Of a DNA stretch of 64,000 nucleotides, positions 1-8,978 are shown in pieces; within the stretch, counting starts at the first letter, position 1, and every line of letters starts with the position of its first letter. A program made the position numbers and the translations under genes. A model generated the notes under the pieces. The model worked only from the letters and a program-made list of their open reading frames with translations. It did not search any database and had not been told where the DNA came from. Origin of the DNA: Candidatus Poribacteria bacterium (lineage in GTDB: Bacteria > Poribacteria > WGA-4E > WGA-3G); the NCBI GenBank assembly GCA_022827885.1, contig JAJEIP010000050.1, forward strand, positions 1 to 64,000, read 5' to 3'.

Positions 1-168
1 AGAGTTGACATCTTCCGTTTCGTAACCTTGCCGCCATTGATCTAAGACTTTATTGATTTGAAGGAGTTCTTCAGGCGGCACCTGACCGACCTTGTCAGCG
101 TCCCCACACCCCATAAAACCTATGAGTAAGATGAGTACGCCGGTGACTTTTGCAAAAACGCTGAACAT
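1..168 (-). CDS. Lipoprotein, N-terminal part (gene runs off the window)
   Basis: The reverse strand from 168 reads 56 codons without a stop to the window edge. The product begins with Met, a short basic stretch (FAKVTG), a hydrophobic run (VLILLIGFM) and then GC followed by a polar DADK. This is a typical type II signal peptide with lipobox F-M-G-C, so the mature protein should be lipid-anchored through Cys20. An AGGA lies about 12 bases before the ATG. The visible mature part (VPPEELLQINKVLDQWRQGYETED) is helical and charged, and I do not recognise the family. The gene is transcribed away from the heptose operon on its right. Confidence 0.7.
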   Translation of the reverse strand, partial: MFSVFAKVTGVLILLIGFMGCGDADKVGQVPPEELLQINKVLDQWRQGYETEDVNS

Positions 169-516
169 AATAATCAAATATCCTTTTTATTTCATATACT
201 GACTCCATTTTCCATCTTTAGTGGCAAACCGATGCGGTCTCCTTCAAAAAATTTTGAGGAATCCAGTCGTAGTTTACGTTTATGGCCTTTTCTGAAATTC
301 CATTTTTCTGGTTTTGCTATGAAAACTGTAAAACGCGCAATTCCTTTTCGGAATTATTCACTGATGAAGAGAGGTGTTCCTATCGCCATTCGGTCTTCTG
401 TTGATACTACTGAATAAGTTGGGATTCGGAGATCCGTCCTACAGGAAAATCTAATGTTCTGCTTTCTACAAGAATGTGTATTGCTTTAACCTGCAAATTT
501 ATGATAGTATAATGGT
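169..516. other. Intergenic region, no convincing gene
   Basis: These 348 bases separate the divergent lipoprotein and heptose-kinase genes. A 61-codon reading frame at 232-417 has no ribosome site and no recognisable product. A TATAAT at 508-513 sits only three bases before the GTG of the next gene, too close for a normal leadered transcript from that start. No tRNA or clear terminator was seen. Confidence 0.5.
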
Positions 517-1548
517 GTGAACTTAAAAGCCGTTTTTGAACAACTTCAAGGCAAGCGGGTCGTGATTATCGGCGATGTCATCTTGGACAGATATGTCTGG
601 GGGGATGTGAAACGAATTTCGCCTGAAGCCCCTGTTCCAGTGTTTGAAACGATGACAGAGGAGACCGGATGTGGTGGCGCAGCGAATGTCGCCCAAAATG
701 TTGCTGGCTTAGGTGGCAACGCAACGCTGGTCGGGGTCATCGGTGAGGACAGGGAAGGCGAAAAGTTAGTCCAGATGCTAACCGAAACGAATCTCGTTAC
801 GACTGAGGTCTATGCGGATCCGCAGCGACCGACAAGCACAAAAACACGCGTCATTGCCCGTGGTACCACGCCCTTTCCAGATCGGGAACGGGATGCAGGG
901 CATCATCTGCTCCGTATTGATAGAGAATCCAAACAGGAAATCTCTTCACAGATACGGGAACACCTACTGGACACCGTCGCTGCGCAGCTCCCAACAACCG
1001 ATGCGATTATCTTTGCTGACTATGATAAAGGGGTCGTCACGCCTCAGTTCATCAAGGATGTTATGAAACACGCCGAATCTTACGATATCCCAATTATCGT
1101 CGATCCGAAGCAAAACAACTTCTGGCACTATAAAGGTGTAACCGCTGTTACGCCAAACCACAAGGAAGCAAGTGCCGCTGTCCATGAAGAAATCACGGAT
1201 GTGTCTGATCTCGTCGCTGTTGGTGAGAAAATTCTGGACAGATTATCCCTCAAGGCGTTGCTAATTACACGCGATGCAAAGGGTATGTCTCTGTTTCACC
1301 GTCCGGCAGAGAGTGGCGTAAAAGCAGAGCACCTCCCACCCCATTCAAACGTTGTGACAGATGTTACAGGCGCAGGGGACACAGTTGTTGCCGCTTTCAC
1401 ACTCGCGCTCGCAGCAGGTGCTGGATTTCGTAGTGCTGCCGTGCTGTCTAACCTTGCAGGTGGAGTAGCCGTCGGTAAGATGGGGTGTGCGACCGTTACA
1501 CGAAAGGAGTTGCTGCACGCTATTGAAAAGGTGAAGTTAAAAAGATGA
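517..1548 (+). CDS. hldA: D-glycero-beta-D-manno-heptose-7-phosphate kinase (HldA type, PfkB/ribokinase fold)
   Basis: The 343-residue protein has the ribokinase layout. The N-terminal strand RVVIIGDVILDRYVWG matches the sugar-binding start of the HldE kinase domain, followed by CGGAANVAQNVAGLGG (first PfkB motif) and, near residue 285, VVTDVTGAGDTVVAAF, which carries the anion hole and catalytic Asp. It is about the size of the kinase half of HldE and lacks the nucleotidyltransferase half, so it is the stand-alone kinase that makes heptose 1,7-bisphosphate for ADP-heptose and LPS core synthesis. The start is GTG. An ATG five bases upstream is followed at once by a stop. It overlaps the next gene by four bases (ATGA), and that gene encodes the next enzyme of the pathway. 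No adenylyltransferase partner is in the window. Confidence 0.88.
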   Translation: MNLKAVFEQLQGKRVVIIGDVILDRYVWGDVKRISPEAPVPVFETMTEETGCGGAANVAQNVAGLGGNATLVGVIGEDREGEKLVQMLTETNLVTTEVYADPQRPTSTKTRVIARGTTPFPDRERDAGHHLLRIDRESKQEISSQIREHLLDTVAAQLPTTDAIIFADYDKGVVTPQFIKDVMKHAESYDIPIIVDPKQNNFWHYKGVTAVTPNHKEASAAVHEEITDVSDLVAVGEKILDRLSLKALLITRDAKGMSLFHRPAESGVKAEHLPPHSNVVTDVTGAGDTVVAAFTLALAAGAGFRSAAVLSNLAGGVAVGKMGCATVTRKELLHAIEKVKLKR

Positions 1549-2126
1549 AGACTATCTTTCTGGATCGAGATGGTGTAATCAACCGGAATCCACCCAATAA
1601 AGGCTACGTCCGGAAATGGGCAGAATTCACCTTCATTCCGAATTCTCGGAAAGCGATCCGAGAATTAACAGAAAGCGGTTATCGAATTATTGTGATAACC
1701 AATCAATCAGGAATCGGGAGGGGACTCTATTCAGGGGAAGATTTGGCGGATATCCACTCACGGATGGTCGCCGAAATTAGCAAATCAGGTGGAACAATTG
1801 ATGCCGTTTATTACTGTCCACACCGTCCCGATGCCGGATGTGAATGTCGAAAACCGAAACCCGGTATGTTAATGCGTGCTGCCCGTGAACACAACATTGA
1901 ACTGGAAAATGCCTATTTGATAGGCGATGTGCCTACGGATATTGAAGCAGGAAAGTCTCTCGGCACCACAGCGTTTCTTGTTCTAACAGGACTTGGACAG
2001 GAGAGTTATTACCACTACATTCGGACGAAACCGTGTCGGCGTGCGGATCAGAACGACTATCGTCCCGATAGGATCTTCACAAACCTTTACACAGCAACGC
2101 GCTGGCTACTGAAAAATGATTCTTAA
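1545..2126 (+). CDS. gmhB: D-glycero-D-manno-heptose 1,7-bisphosphate phosphatase (GmhB, HAD family)
   Basis: The 193-residue product opens with IFLDRDGVIN, the HAD nucleophile motif DxDxV, then VITNQSGIGRG (motif II) and LIGDVPTDIEAG (motif III/IV Asp pair). The segment YYCPHRPDAGCECRKPKPG has the Cys-x-His...Cys-x-Cys zinc-binding loop typical of GmhB. It removes the 1-phosphate made by the kinase encoded just upstream, with which it overlaps by four bases, so the two should be translationally coupled. Its 3' end overlaps the following dehydrogenase by 11 bases. The usual GmhB length is about 180-190 residues. Confidence 0.9.
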   Translation: MKTIFLDRDGVINRNPPNKGYVRKWAEFTFIPNSRKAIRELTESGYRIIVITNQSGIGRGLYSGEDLADIHSRMVAEISKSGGTIDAVYYCPHRPDAGCECRKPKPGMLMRAAREHNIELENAYLIGDVPTDIEAGKSLGTTAFLVLTGLGQESYYHYIRTKPCRRADQNDYRPDRIFTNLYTATRWLLKNDS

Positions 2127-3426
2127 AAAAATAGAAACCCGGACGGCTCGCTCGGGTGTTATCGGGCTTGGATATGTCGGACTGCCGCTTGCCGTTGCGA
2201 TTGCGAGGGCAGGATTCCGAGTTACAGGCATCGATATCTGTTCAGAAAAAATAGAGCGGTTGAAACAGGGCATCTCCGACGTTCCTGATGTGACCAACGC
2301 AGTGCTCGCCCCCCTTATTGCGTCCGAGCAGCTGCAGGTAACAACAGACTTTTCTGTGCTACGCGAATTGGACACAGTTAATATCTGTGTGCCGACCCCT
2401 CTGCGGGAAAACCGAACCCCCGACATGCAGTTTATTATCGCTGCAGTTCAGCAAATTGCGCAATACCTCCACCCCGAACAACTGATTATCCTCGAAAGCA
2501 CCACCTACCCCGGCACTACCGAAGAGGTTGTGTTGCCGGAACTCAACACCCAGTTACCTGGCACCCTACACGTAGGACGCGATTTCTATCTCGCCTACTC
2601 ACCAGAACGGATTGAACCGGGAAATAGTACCTACTTCGTGACAAACACCCCTAAAATTATCGGGGGTGTCACGCCGCAATGCACCCACGTCGCAGAAACC
2701 TTCTACGCACAGTTCATCAGTAAAACACACACAGTCTCTTCACCCCGAACAGCAGAGATGGTCAAACTCTTAGAAAACACGTTTCGGAGTGTCAACATCG
2801 GCTTAATTAATGAGGTCGCGCTTATCTGTGACCGGATGGATCTCGATGTATGGGAAATCATTGATGCCGCTGCGACAAAACCGTTCGGATTCATGCCGTT
2901 CTATCCAGGTCCCGGACTGGGTGGACACTGTATCCCAATTGACCCGCATTATCTCTCTTGGAAAGCACAGATGTATCAGTATCACGCTCGATTTATTGAG
3001 CTCGCTACCGAAATTAACAGTGAGATGCCGAAATACGTGTTAGACAAAATCATCCACGCCCTGAATCTTCAACGTAAACCCTTGAATGGCGCGAAACTCT
3101 TAATCTTAGGCATCGCTTATAAAAAGGACATCGGCGACATTCGCGAATCCCCCGCACTCGAAGTAATTCGTTTAATTCTTGACAAAAAAGCGGAATTCCT
3201 ATATCATGACCCCTATATAAAAGACTTGGCTCTTGATGATACAGAAATCTATCACTCAGAACCGCTAACAGCTGCTCTCGTAGAAAGTGTTGATTGTGTT
3301 GTCATCCTAACCGATCATACTGCTATAGACTACAACTGGCTCGTCGCACATGCCCAACTGATTGTTGACACACGCAATGCAACGCGCAGTGTCAAGAAAG
3401 GAGAAGAAAAAATCATCAAAATTTAA
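2116..3426 (+). CDS. wbpA: UDP-N-acetylglucosamine/mannosamine 6-dehydrogenase family (WbpA-like)
   Basis: The 436-residue protein has the three-part UDP-sugar dehydrogenase plan. An N-terminal Rossmann fold carries GLGYVGLPLAVAIARAG. The middle domain has YSPERIEPGN and the invariant Lys/Asn segment MVKLLENTFRSVNIGLINE. The catalytic Cys lies in GLGGHCIPIDPHYLSWKA, and the C-terminal domain has LILGIAYKKDIGDIRESPA. The GGHCIPIDPHYL form is that of UDP-HexNAc 6-dehydrogenases (WbpA, WecC, TviB) rather than UDP-glucose dehydrogenase. It oxidises C6 with two NAD+ to give a uronic-acid sugar for O-antigen or exopolysaccharide. It is the third gene of the run with the heptose genes. The exact substrate cannot be told from sequence alone. 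Confidence 0.8.
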   Translation: MILKKIETRTARSGVIGLGYVGLPLAVAIARAGFRVTGIDICSEKIERLKQGISDVPDVTNAVLAPLIASEQLQVTTDFSVLRELDTVNICVPTPLRENRTPDMQFIIAAVQQIAQYLHPEQLIILESTTYPGTTEEVVLPELNTQLPGTLHVGRDFYLAYSPERIEPGNSTYFVTNTPKIIGGVTPQCTHVAETFYAQFISKTHTVSSPRTAEMVKLLENTFRSVNIGLINEVALICDRMDLDVWEIIDAAATKPFGFMPFYPGPGLGGHCIPIDPHYLSWKAQMYQYHARFIELATEINSEMPKYVLDKIIHALNLQRKPLNGAKLLILGIAYKKDIGDIRESPALEVIRLILDKKAEFLYHDPYIKDLALDDTEIYHSEPLTAALVESVDCVVILTDHTAIDYNWLVAHAQLIVDTRNATRSVKKGEEKIIKI

Positions 3427-3450
3427 TTTTTAATTTATGGTCCTCTGGGC

Positions 3451-3480
3451 CGCTCTCCATTTCATTACGAGCGGGTTTCA
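3451..3480 (+). repeat. Dispersed intergenic repeat, CTCCA-CTTC family (copy 1)
   Basis: This stretch (CTCTCCATTTCATTACGAGC then GGGTTTC) resembles stretches at 6877-6908, 19091-19120, 31336-31370 and 58081-58111. All five share CTCCAyTTC, a variable centre and a GGGTTTT-like end. All lie in intergenic space near the CCGCAAGG leader motif. Confidence 0.5.
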
Positions 3481-3612
3481 GGTGAAGTCGCAACGGAATT
3501 GAGAACTTGGACCAAAACCCAGGTTTCCTGCAACACCGGCGCAGGGCGTTTTTGCTTGCGGGTTTCTTCAGTTTGAACACGAAAATCGTTAAAGTACAAA
3601 CAGCACTACTTA

Positions 3613-3636
3613 TCCGCAAGGTAAAATTAAAAATCG
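3613..3636 (+). promoter_or_regulatory. Shared translation-leader motif (CCGCAAGGTAAAATTAAAAA)
   Basis: The 20-mer CCGCAAGGTAAAATTAAAAA precedes the coiled-coil NYN gene. Close relatives end exactly at the ATG of genes starting at 7005, 20122 and 55833 (plus) and 19065, 31240, 48336 and 58016 (minus). Here an extra GGAG at 3636-3639 lies between the motif and the ATG and probably serves as the working Shine-Dalgarno. Confidence 0.6.
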
Positions 3637-3646
3637 GAGTATAATA

Positions 3647-5227
3647 ATGCCAAATCCAGATCTAAGATTTCATATACAGCGCGACCAACTCACGTGGTTT
3701 CTTGACCTACTTTTAGATGAAAGGGAAATCTTTCAATTGAGTGCCTCTACTGGCATCGTCCTTGATGTGGATCGGTTATATGCCTTATCAAGACGAGAAT
3801 TACTCGTAAATTTAGCCGATGTGTTTTTGGATGTCGTTGGCACAGCAAAATCTGAACTAAAAAATCCAGAAACTTCATTAGTCAGCCAATTTCTTACTGA
3901 AAAAGCACAAGCTGCGATCTCCCGAGTCGGGTATATGGAAATCTCGGAAATCGAAACGTTTTTCAAAACATCTGATGTCCTCATAGAAACAGGCGATTTT
4001 GGCGAAATCGTCTGGGCTCTTCTCACTGACCAACGAACCGCAGTCGTTGAACACGGCTATAAACTCCTCAACACAACATACGCATCTATAGAAGTGGTGT
4101 ATACAAATGGAAGCGGAAACGCCCATATTATGGATCAATTGGGAAGCATTGAGGCGCAGCCCGTTTACGACCCGGAAAGTGGAATGCAACACACAGACGC
4201 ACCTGAACAAGACCTTGAGCATCTTGAACGACAACTGGCAGATTCTAAAGCAGACTATACCTCGCTTGAGCAAAAACATAACCGGTTAGATCAACAACGC
4301 GCCCTTCTATTAGAGGAAAATAAGGCATTAAAAACGAAAACAGAGGAAATTCATGAAAATGAAAAACGATTGAAGGCGCTTGAACAGGAAAATCACATAC
4401 TGCGTGAACAGATTGCACAATATATTGAAGACACTGCCGAACTACAACACCTTACCGCCGAATATGAACGCCTCCTTGCTGAAAAGGACCAGATGGGGGA
4501 ACAACTCAGAGAATATGAACAGATTAAGGCAGCCAAGGAGAACTTCACTACCGATCTCAAGTTGGTTGAGGAGGCAATCTACAAAGGGCATCAAGGTCTT
4601 GAAGACTTTCAAACAACGCTTGACAACCATTTCGATATTCTCGAAAACAGCCATCAGGCAGCACGCGGTGCCTTGAATCAGATTCGTCAAACGCTCGCTT
4701 ATCTGGATACACAAGAAGCCGTGGAAGGTCAAGGACCCTACAATCTAACGACGGAGCAACCCCGTGTCGGTGTGTTTGTTGATGTTCAAAACATGTTTTA
4801 TGCCGCTAAGGATCGATTTGGACGCAGGGTCGATTATATCAAACTCCTCGATCTGATAGTCGGACCCCGGTATCTCATGGTAGCCTACGCCTATGTCGTC
4901 CAGATACCCGAAATCAACCAATCCAGTTTCCTGTCCCTTCTTGAGCACAACGGTTATACGATTAAGAGCAAAGATTTGCGTCTGCGCGGCGACGGGTCTG
5001 CAAAGGGGGATTGGGATGTCGGCATTGCAGTGGATGTCGTTTCAATGCTCGGTTCGTTGGATGTCGTCATTTTGGCAAGCGGTGATGGCGATTTTTGTCC
5101 GCTTGCTGAGCTGATCAAACAACAGAATAAGCGTGTGGAGGTCGTCGCTTTTGAGCATAATACCTCCATGGATTTACAACAAATCGCCGACCAGTTCTTT
5201 CCTATCGGAGACGAGTTGCTCATCTGA
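3647..5227 (+). CDS. Coiled-coil protein with C-terminal NYN (PIN-like) nuclease domain
   Basis: The 526-residue protein has three parts. Residues 1-180 are a helical region I do not recognise. About 190-350 is rich in Glu, Lys and Leu heptads (EQDLEHLERQLADSKADY and following) and should form a long coiled coil. About 375-526 is an NYN/LabA-like domain starting VGVFVDVQNMFYAAK, with acidic residues at VDVQN, KGDWDVGIAVD and ILASGDGDFCPL. These correspond to the metal-binding Asp cluster of NYN RNases. The strong ILASGDGDF motif suggests an active, metal-dependent ribonuclease or nicking enzyme, tethered or oligomerised by the coiled coil. No signal peptide is seen, so it is cytoplasmic. Neighbours give no clear functional hint. 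Confidence 0.75.
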   Translation: MPNPDLRFHIQRDQLTWFLDLLLDEREIFQLSASTGIVLDVDRLYALSRRELLVNLADVFLDVVGTAKSELKNPETSLVSQFLTEKAQAAISRVGYMEISEIETFFKTSDVLIETGDFGEIVWALLTDQRTAVVEHGYKLLNTTYASIEVVYTNGSGNAHIMDQLGSIEAQPVYDPESGMQHTDAPEQDLEHLERQLADSKADYTSLEQKHNRLDQQRALLLEENKALKTKTEEIHENEKRLKALEQENHILREQIAQYIEDTAELQHLTAEYERLLAEKDQMGEQLREYEQIKAAKENFTTDLKLVEEAIYKGHQGLEDFQTTLDNHFDILENSHQAARGALNQIRQTLAYLDTQEAVEGQGPYNLTTEQPRVGVFVDVQNMFYAAKDRFGRRVDYIKLLDLIVGPRYLMVAYAYVVQIPEINQSSFLSLLEHNGYTIKSKDLRLRGDGSAKGDWDVGIAVDVVSMLGSLDVVILASGDGDFCPLAELIKQQNKRVEVVAFEHNTSMDLQQIADQFFPIGDELLI

Positions 5228-5230
5228 AAT

Positions 5231-5265
5231 GGTTGTCGGTTATCAGTCGTCAGTCTTCGGTTAAG
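5231..5265 (+). repeat. GTTATCAG-type dispersed repeat
   Basis: The string GTCGGTTATCAGTCGTCAGT is related to GTTATCAG/TAACTGATAA-rich stretches at about 11941-11975, 26180-26215 and 63723-63830. It lies between two coding regions and has no coding content. Confidence 0.5.
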
Positions 5266-5359
5266 AGATCTCCATGTAACAATTCACCACTGCTTGGGAT
5301 CTACCAAGTTTGGGAGGATCGTTACAAGTGGGCTCTTAACTGACACCCCTTGTAATAAA

Positions 5360-6844
5360 ATGAATTATCTTCTTCATCCTCTATGTGATACTGTTGGCAC
5401 GCCTTCAAATCGCGGTTCTCTCCTACAATTCTCGATATGTTTCATTCTTACTATCCTTTCTGTGCTGATTGTAATTGACGCGGCAAGCGCGGAATGGTCA
5501 GCCTCAGCGACAGAAAATCTTCCATTATGCACCGCACAGAATGAACAACACTTTCCTGCCCTCGTTACGGACGGGCAAGGGGGTGCTATCGTGGCGTGGA
5601 GTGATGCCCGGCACGCGAACCGTGATATTTTCGCACAACGCATCAGCGCGACCGGTGACGTTCAGTGGGAGATGGACGGTATTCCAATTTGTGACCTACC
5701 CTCTTCCCAAAGTTGGCCCCTCATTGTCAACGATAGCAAAGGCGGTGCCATCCTCGTTTGGGGGGATACCCGTCACGGTAATCAGGACAGCTACGCACAA
5801 CGCATCGACGGGAACGGAAACAAAGTGTGGGATCCGGAAGGTATACCCGTTTGTACCCATCCTACGTTACAAGATGATTTGAATGCTATCGCTGACGGTA
5901 AAGGTGGCGTAATTGTTGTGTGGGAGGATTGGCGGAACGGAAATCAAGATATTTACGCCCAAAGAATCGACAGCTCTGGAAACCCATTGTGGGAAACGAA
6001 CGGTGTGCCTGTCTATAGGGGGGATGGTGATCAGTATGATCCGGTTCTCATCCCCGATGGACAAGGGGGTGCTATTTTCGCATGGTGGGACATCAGCACG
6101 CCAGACTGGAACATTTTCGCACAGCGGTTGTCAGCAGACGGGCATCAGATGTGGAATTCCGCCGAGGGTCCAGTTCCCGTCTGTACCGCGACCGGCAACC
6201 AAGGGGCACCAGTTGCTGTCAACGATGCAAGTGGCGGTGTATTCTTTGTCTGGTCGGACTATCGCAATGACCCGAATTTTTATACGGCTGCGCAACTATA
6301 CGCGCAACGCATAACTGCTGAAGGACACGCCCTATGGGAAAAGGACGGCATCCCAATCTGTGAACTCCCTATCAACCAACAGCAACCCTATTGTGTTCCT
6401 GACGGGAGTGGCGGTTTCATCGTTACGTGGTGGGACGAACGGGATATTTTTGCTGACATTTATGCCCAACGTATCAACGAAAATGGCGAGGTGTTGTGGA
6501 ACGACGAGAACGCACAGTTCCAAAAGGGCGGTATGCCTGTTTGCACTGGTGCCGGAGTTCAACGTCTCCCTCAAATCGTAACGACTGAAGAACCAGCAGG
6601 AACCATCGTTTATTGGTTAGATTATCGAGAAGATTTTGGTGATTCGACAGAGGATGCGATCTATGCACAACGGCTTGATGCCGATGGGAAGCCACTTTGG
6701 GAAATTAACGGTATCCCTGTCTGCCATGCACCGAAAGAACAGATCACCCCTCAAGCTGTATCTACGAGTAGGAACGCGGCAATCGTCGTCTGGAGCGATG
6801 CACGTGGACCGGATTACGATATCTATATCCAGCGTGTGCCTTAA
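5360..6844 (+). CDS. Secreted repeat protein, probable beta-propeller (DGxGG-W-D repeats)
   Basis: From ATG 5360 the product is 494 residues. It has an N-terminal signal peptide (LLQFSICFILTILSVLIVID, then AASA before EWSAS). I prefer this ATG to an upstream TTG because it leaves a normal signal sequence. The mature part is made of about eight repeats of 50-60 residues with the pattern DGQGGAIVAWSDARHANRDI, then FAQRIxxxGxxxW and DGIPIC. This periodicity suggests a seven- or eight-bladed beta-propeller. Each repeat has paired Trp/Asp and a Cys. It is presumably periplasmic or extracellular. Binding partner and role are unknown, and no catalytic motif is visible. Confidence 0.75.
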   Translation: MNYLLHPLCDTVGTPSNRGSLLQFSICFILTILSVLIVIDAASAEWSASATENLPLCTAQNEQHFPALVTDGQGGAIVAWSDARHANRDIFAQRISATGDVQWEMDGIPICDLPSSQSWPLIVNDSKGGAILVWGDTRHGNQDSYAQRIDGNGNKVWDPEGIPVCTHPTLQDDLNAIADGKGGVIVVWEDWRNGNQDIYAQRIDSSGNPLWETNGVPVYRGDGDQYDPVLIPDGQGGAIFAWWDISTPDWNIFAQRLSADGHQMWNSAEGPVPVCTATGNQGAPVAVNDASGGVFFVWSDYRNDPNFYTAAQLYAQRITAEGHALWEKDGIPICELPINQQQPYCVPDGSGGFIVTWWDERDIFADIYAQRINENGEVLWNDENAQFQKGGMPVCTGAGVQRLPQIVTTEEPAGTIVYWLDYREDFGDSTEDAIYAQRLDADGKPLWEINGIPVCHAPKEQITPQAVSTSRNAAIVVWSDARGPDYDIYIQRVP

Positions 6845-6876
6845 CGAATGAGGCATTTAATTCATTCCTTCAGGGT

Positions 6877-6908
6877 AGCTCTCCATTCCTTTACGGTCGG
6901 GTTCTTGG
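6877..6908 (+). repeat. Dispersed intergenic repeat, CTCCA-CTTC family (copy 2)
   Basis: CTCTCCATTCCTTTACGGTC followed by GGGTTCTTGGTG matches the repeat at 3451-3480, including the GTGAA that follows. It lies in the 160-base gap before the alkaline-phosphatase-like gene. Confidence 0.5.
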
Positions 6909-6983
6909 TGAATTGTAGCCTGTAAAGGGAGCGGAGAGCGGATATACGACAAGGAACGTTAATATTTAAACCTACCTTACCGA

Positions 6984-7004
6984 ACCGCAAGGAAAAATTA
7001 AAAA
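6984..7004 (+). promoter_or_regulatory. Leader motif with Shine-Dalgarno, directly before ATG 7005
   Basis: ACCGCAAGGAAAAATTAAAA runs into the ATG. AAGG is the likely 16S-pairing site, with an A/T-only spacer of 10-11 bases. The same arrangement is found at six other unrelated genes in the window. Confidence 0.65.
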
Positions 7005-8966
7005 ATGACAAAACGTACGCAACGTGCTCCCGCAAAACGGGCAATCATCATCGGGATGGATGGCGCGAGCATGGAACTGGTCAAAAACATGATTGATTGG
7101 GGACACACCCCCAATATGGCGAAGTTGCTCCAGACAGGTGTTTATCGCCCGATGATCGGAGTATTTCCAACATTGACCCCACCAGGATGGACTGCACTCT
7201 CTACCGGTTCATGGCCCGGCACACATAAGGTGATGGACTTTAACATCCGTGCCGTGGGAGATCGCCTCGATAAAACGGTATGGGGTATTAATACCGGCTT
7301 GTGTCAATCCGAATACCTTTGGAACCTCGTAGAGCGAGTAGGTGGGAAACCGATTCTGGTGAAGTGGGAAATGTCTTGGCCCCCCACCGTCACAACGGGC
7401 ATTCAGGTCGAAGGAACGGGACCAGGGGTCTCGAACCACCATCAGGTTGCTGGGTATCATCTCTTTGTCGCAGGAAAATGGGCAGCACGTCCTATCGGGG
7501 GACAACGGGATCCTGAGACGCTTGATCCAAGCGCATTACAGGGCGTTCAGCACATTGATCCGGTCACTATTGAACCGATTGAAGATGGGGAATGGGATGC
7601 GCTGCCCGATTCTACAGAACCAGCGCGGGAGGTTGTCCTCACAATTCGACCCTTGGCGCGTGGCAGAGAAGATGTGATGCCCTCCGTCTATTCCGAAGGT
7701 GAAGCTTCCGATGAAACACGTATTCCCAAACCCTTTTACGGGTTGATTTACGCCGCTGGCGATAAAGGTTATGATCGGGTGCGGGTCTGTCGGAGTCGGG
7801 CTGGAGACGATGCCGTGGCGGATCTGGGTGTCGGTGAATGGAGCGAGTGGTGGTTGGATACCTTTGAAATTGATGCGGCTGAAGTGGAAGGTTACGTGCG
7901 AATGAAACTCGTGACGCTCACCGAAACGGCGGACGCTTTTGAACTCTTCGTCCCACAAATTTGGCCCAGAAAAGGATACACCGTTCCAGATACAATCGCT
8001 ACCACAATTGACACTGAAATCGGTTCATTCCTTCAAAATCCGGCGCGTGATGCACTCGGACAGATGGACGATGAGACCTATTTCGAGGTGCTTGATTATC
8101 ACCATCAACGTCTCGCGGATGTCGCAACATATCTAACTTCCGAAAACAACGATTGGGATGTTCTAATGGTAGAAAGTCATGCCCCGGACTACGCCAGTCA
8201 TTTCTTCCTCAGTCAAGCAGATGAAATCAGCGGGGCAGCACCAGAGACGATTCAGCGGTGTCGTGAGGGATTACGACGAACATACCAATCTGTGGATCAG
8301 ATGATTGGACGACTCATGCAACAAGCCGATGACGATACTGTAATTCTCGTCTGTTCCGACCACGGCGGCACGCCTAACCAATTCCGTGCCATAGACATCG
8401 AAGAGGTACTTGAGGAAACCGGGTTCATCGTTAAAGACGGAAACGGGGCGATAGATTGGACGAAGACGCGGGCGGTCAATGTTGGATTAGTGCATATCTT
8501 CATCAATTTAGCCGGACGTGAACCGGACGGAATCGTCGCACCTGAGGATTATGAAGCAACGCAACGTGAACTCATCGCAGCACTGCATACCTATAAGGAC
8601 GAAAAGACCGGACGACATCCCTTTACCTTGGCTGTAACACGGGCAGATGCGGAGATGTTTAACTTACACGGAGATTTAGTCGGTGATGTTGTTTATGCCC
8701 TTCGACCGGAGTTCGATGGTGCACACGGCAAGCAGTTACCCTCTGTGAGTTTCGGTATCGGCGGGCAACACTCTACATTTATTCTTTCGGGGGCCGGGGT
8801 CCGAAAAAGAGGCGCATTGCAGCGACAGGTGCGTGTCGTTGATGTCGCGCCGACGCTCTGCTATCTACTGGGGCTTCCGATGCCTAACAATGTGGAGGGT
8901 GGGGTCGTTTACGAGGCGTTAGAGGACCCAAACTGGCATTTGACGCAACTTGCGGATTTGGAGTAA
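7005..8966 (+). CDS. Alkaline-phosphatase superfamily hydrolase (type I phosphodiesterase/nucleotide pyrophosphatase-like)
   Basis: The 653-residue protein starts RAIIIGMDGASMELV, the first metal-binding Asp motif of the superfamily. It continues FPTLTPPGWTALSTGSWPGT, which holds the threonine nucleophile region of the nucleotide-pyrophosphatase/phosphodiesterase branch. Later it has VESHAPDYASHF (metal Asp and His), VILVCSDHGGTPNQF (Asp-His pair) and FGIGGQHSTFILSG (last metal His). All metal ligands appear present, so it should be an active phosphoester or sulfate-ester hydrolase. Residues about 150-330 form a large insert. No signal peptide is seen, so it should act in the cytoplasm. The substrate is unknown. 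Confidence 0.8.
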   Translation: MTKRTQRAPAKRAIIIGMDGASMELVKNMIDWGHTPNMAKLLQTGVYRPMIGVFPTLTPPGWTALSTGSWPGTHKVMDFNIRAVGDRLDKTVWGINTGLCQSEYLWNLVERVGGKPILVKWEMSWPPTVTTGIQVEGTGPGVSNHHQVAGYHLFVAGKWAARPIGGQRDPETLDPSALQGVQHIDPVTIEPIEDGEWDALPDSTEPAREVVLTIRPLARGREDVMPSVYSEGEASDETRIPKPFYGLIYAAGDKGYDRVRVCRSRAGDDAVADLGVGEWSEWWLDTFEIDAAEVEGYVRMKLVTLTETADAFELFVPQIWPRKGYTVPDTIATTIDTEIGSFLQNPARDALGQMDDETYFEVLDYHHQRLADVATYLTSENNDWDVLMVESHAPDYASHFFLSQADEISGAAPETIQRCREGLRRTYQSVDQMIGRLMQQADDDTVILVCSDHGGTPNQFRAIDIEEVLEETGFIVKDGNGAIDWTKTRAVNVGLVHIFINLAGREPDGIVAPEDYEATQRELIAALHTYKDEKTGRHPFTLAVTRADAEMFNLHGDLVGDVVYALRPEFDGAHGKQLPSVSFGIGGQHSTFILSGAGVRKRGALQRQVRVVDVAPTLCYLLGLPMPNNVEGGVVYEALEDPNWHLTQLADLE

Positions 8967-8978
8967 ACAACCAGATAA

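Noticed and set aside
232-417. 61-codon plus-strand frame as a gene
   Set aside because: It has no ribosome site, no recognisable product and lies in an otherwise empty intergenic stretch.
508-513. TATAAT as the -10 box of the heptose operon
   Set aside because: It lies three bases before the GTG start, so transcription would begin inside the coding region, and the matching -35 place (TTTAAC) is poor.
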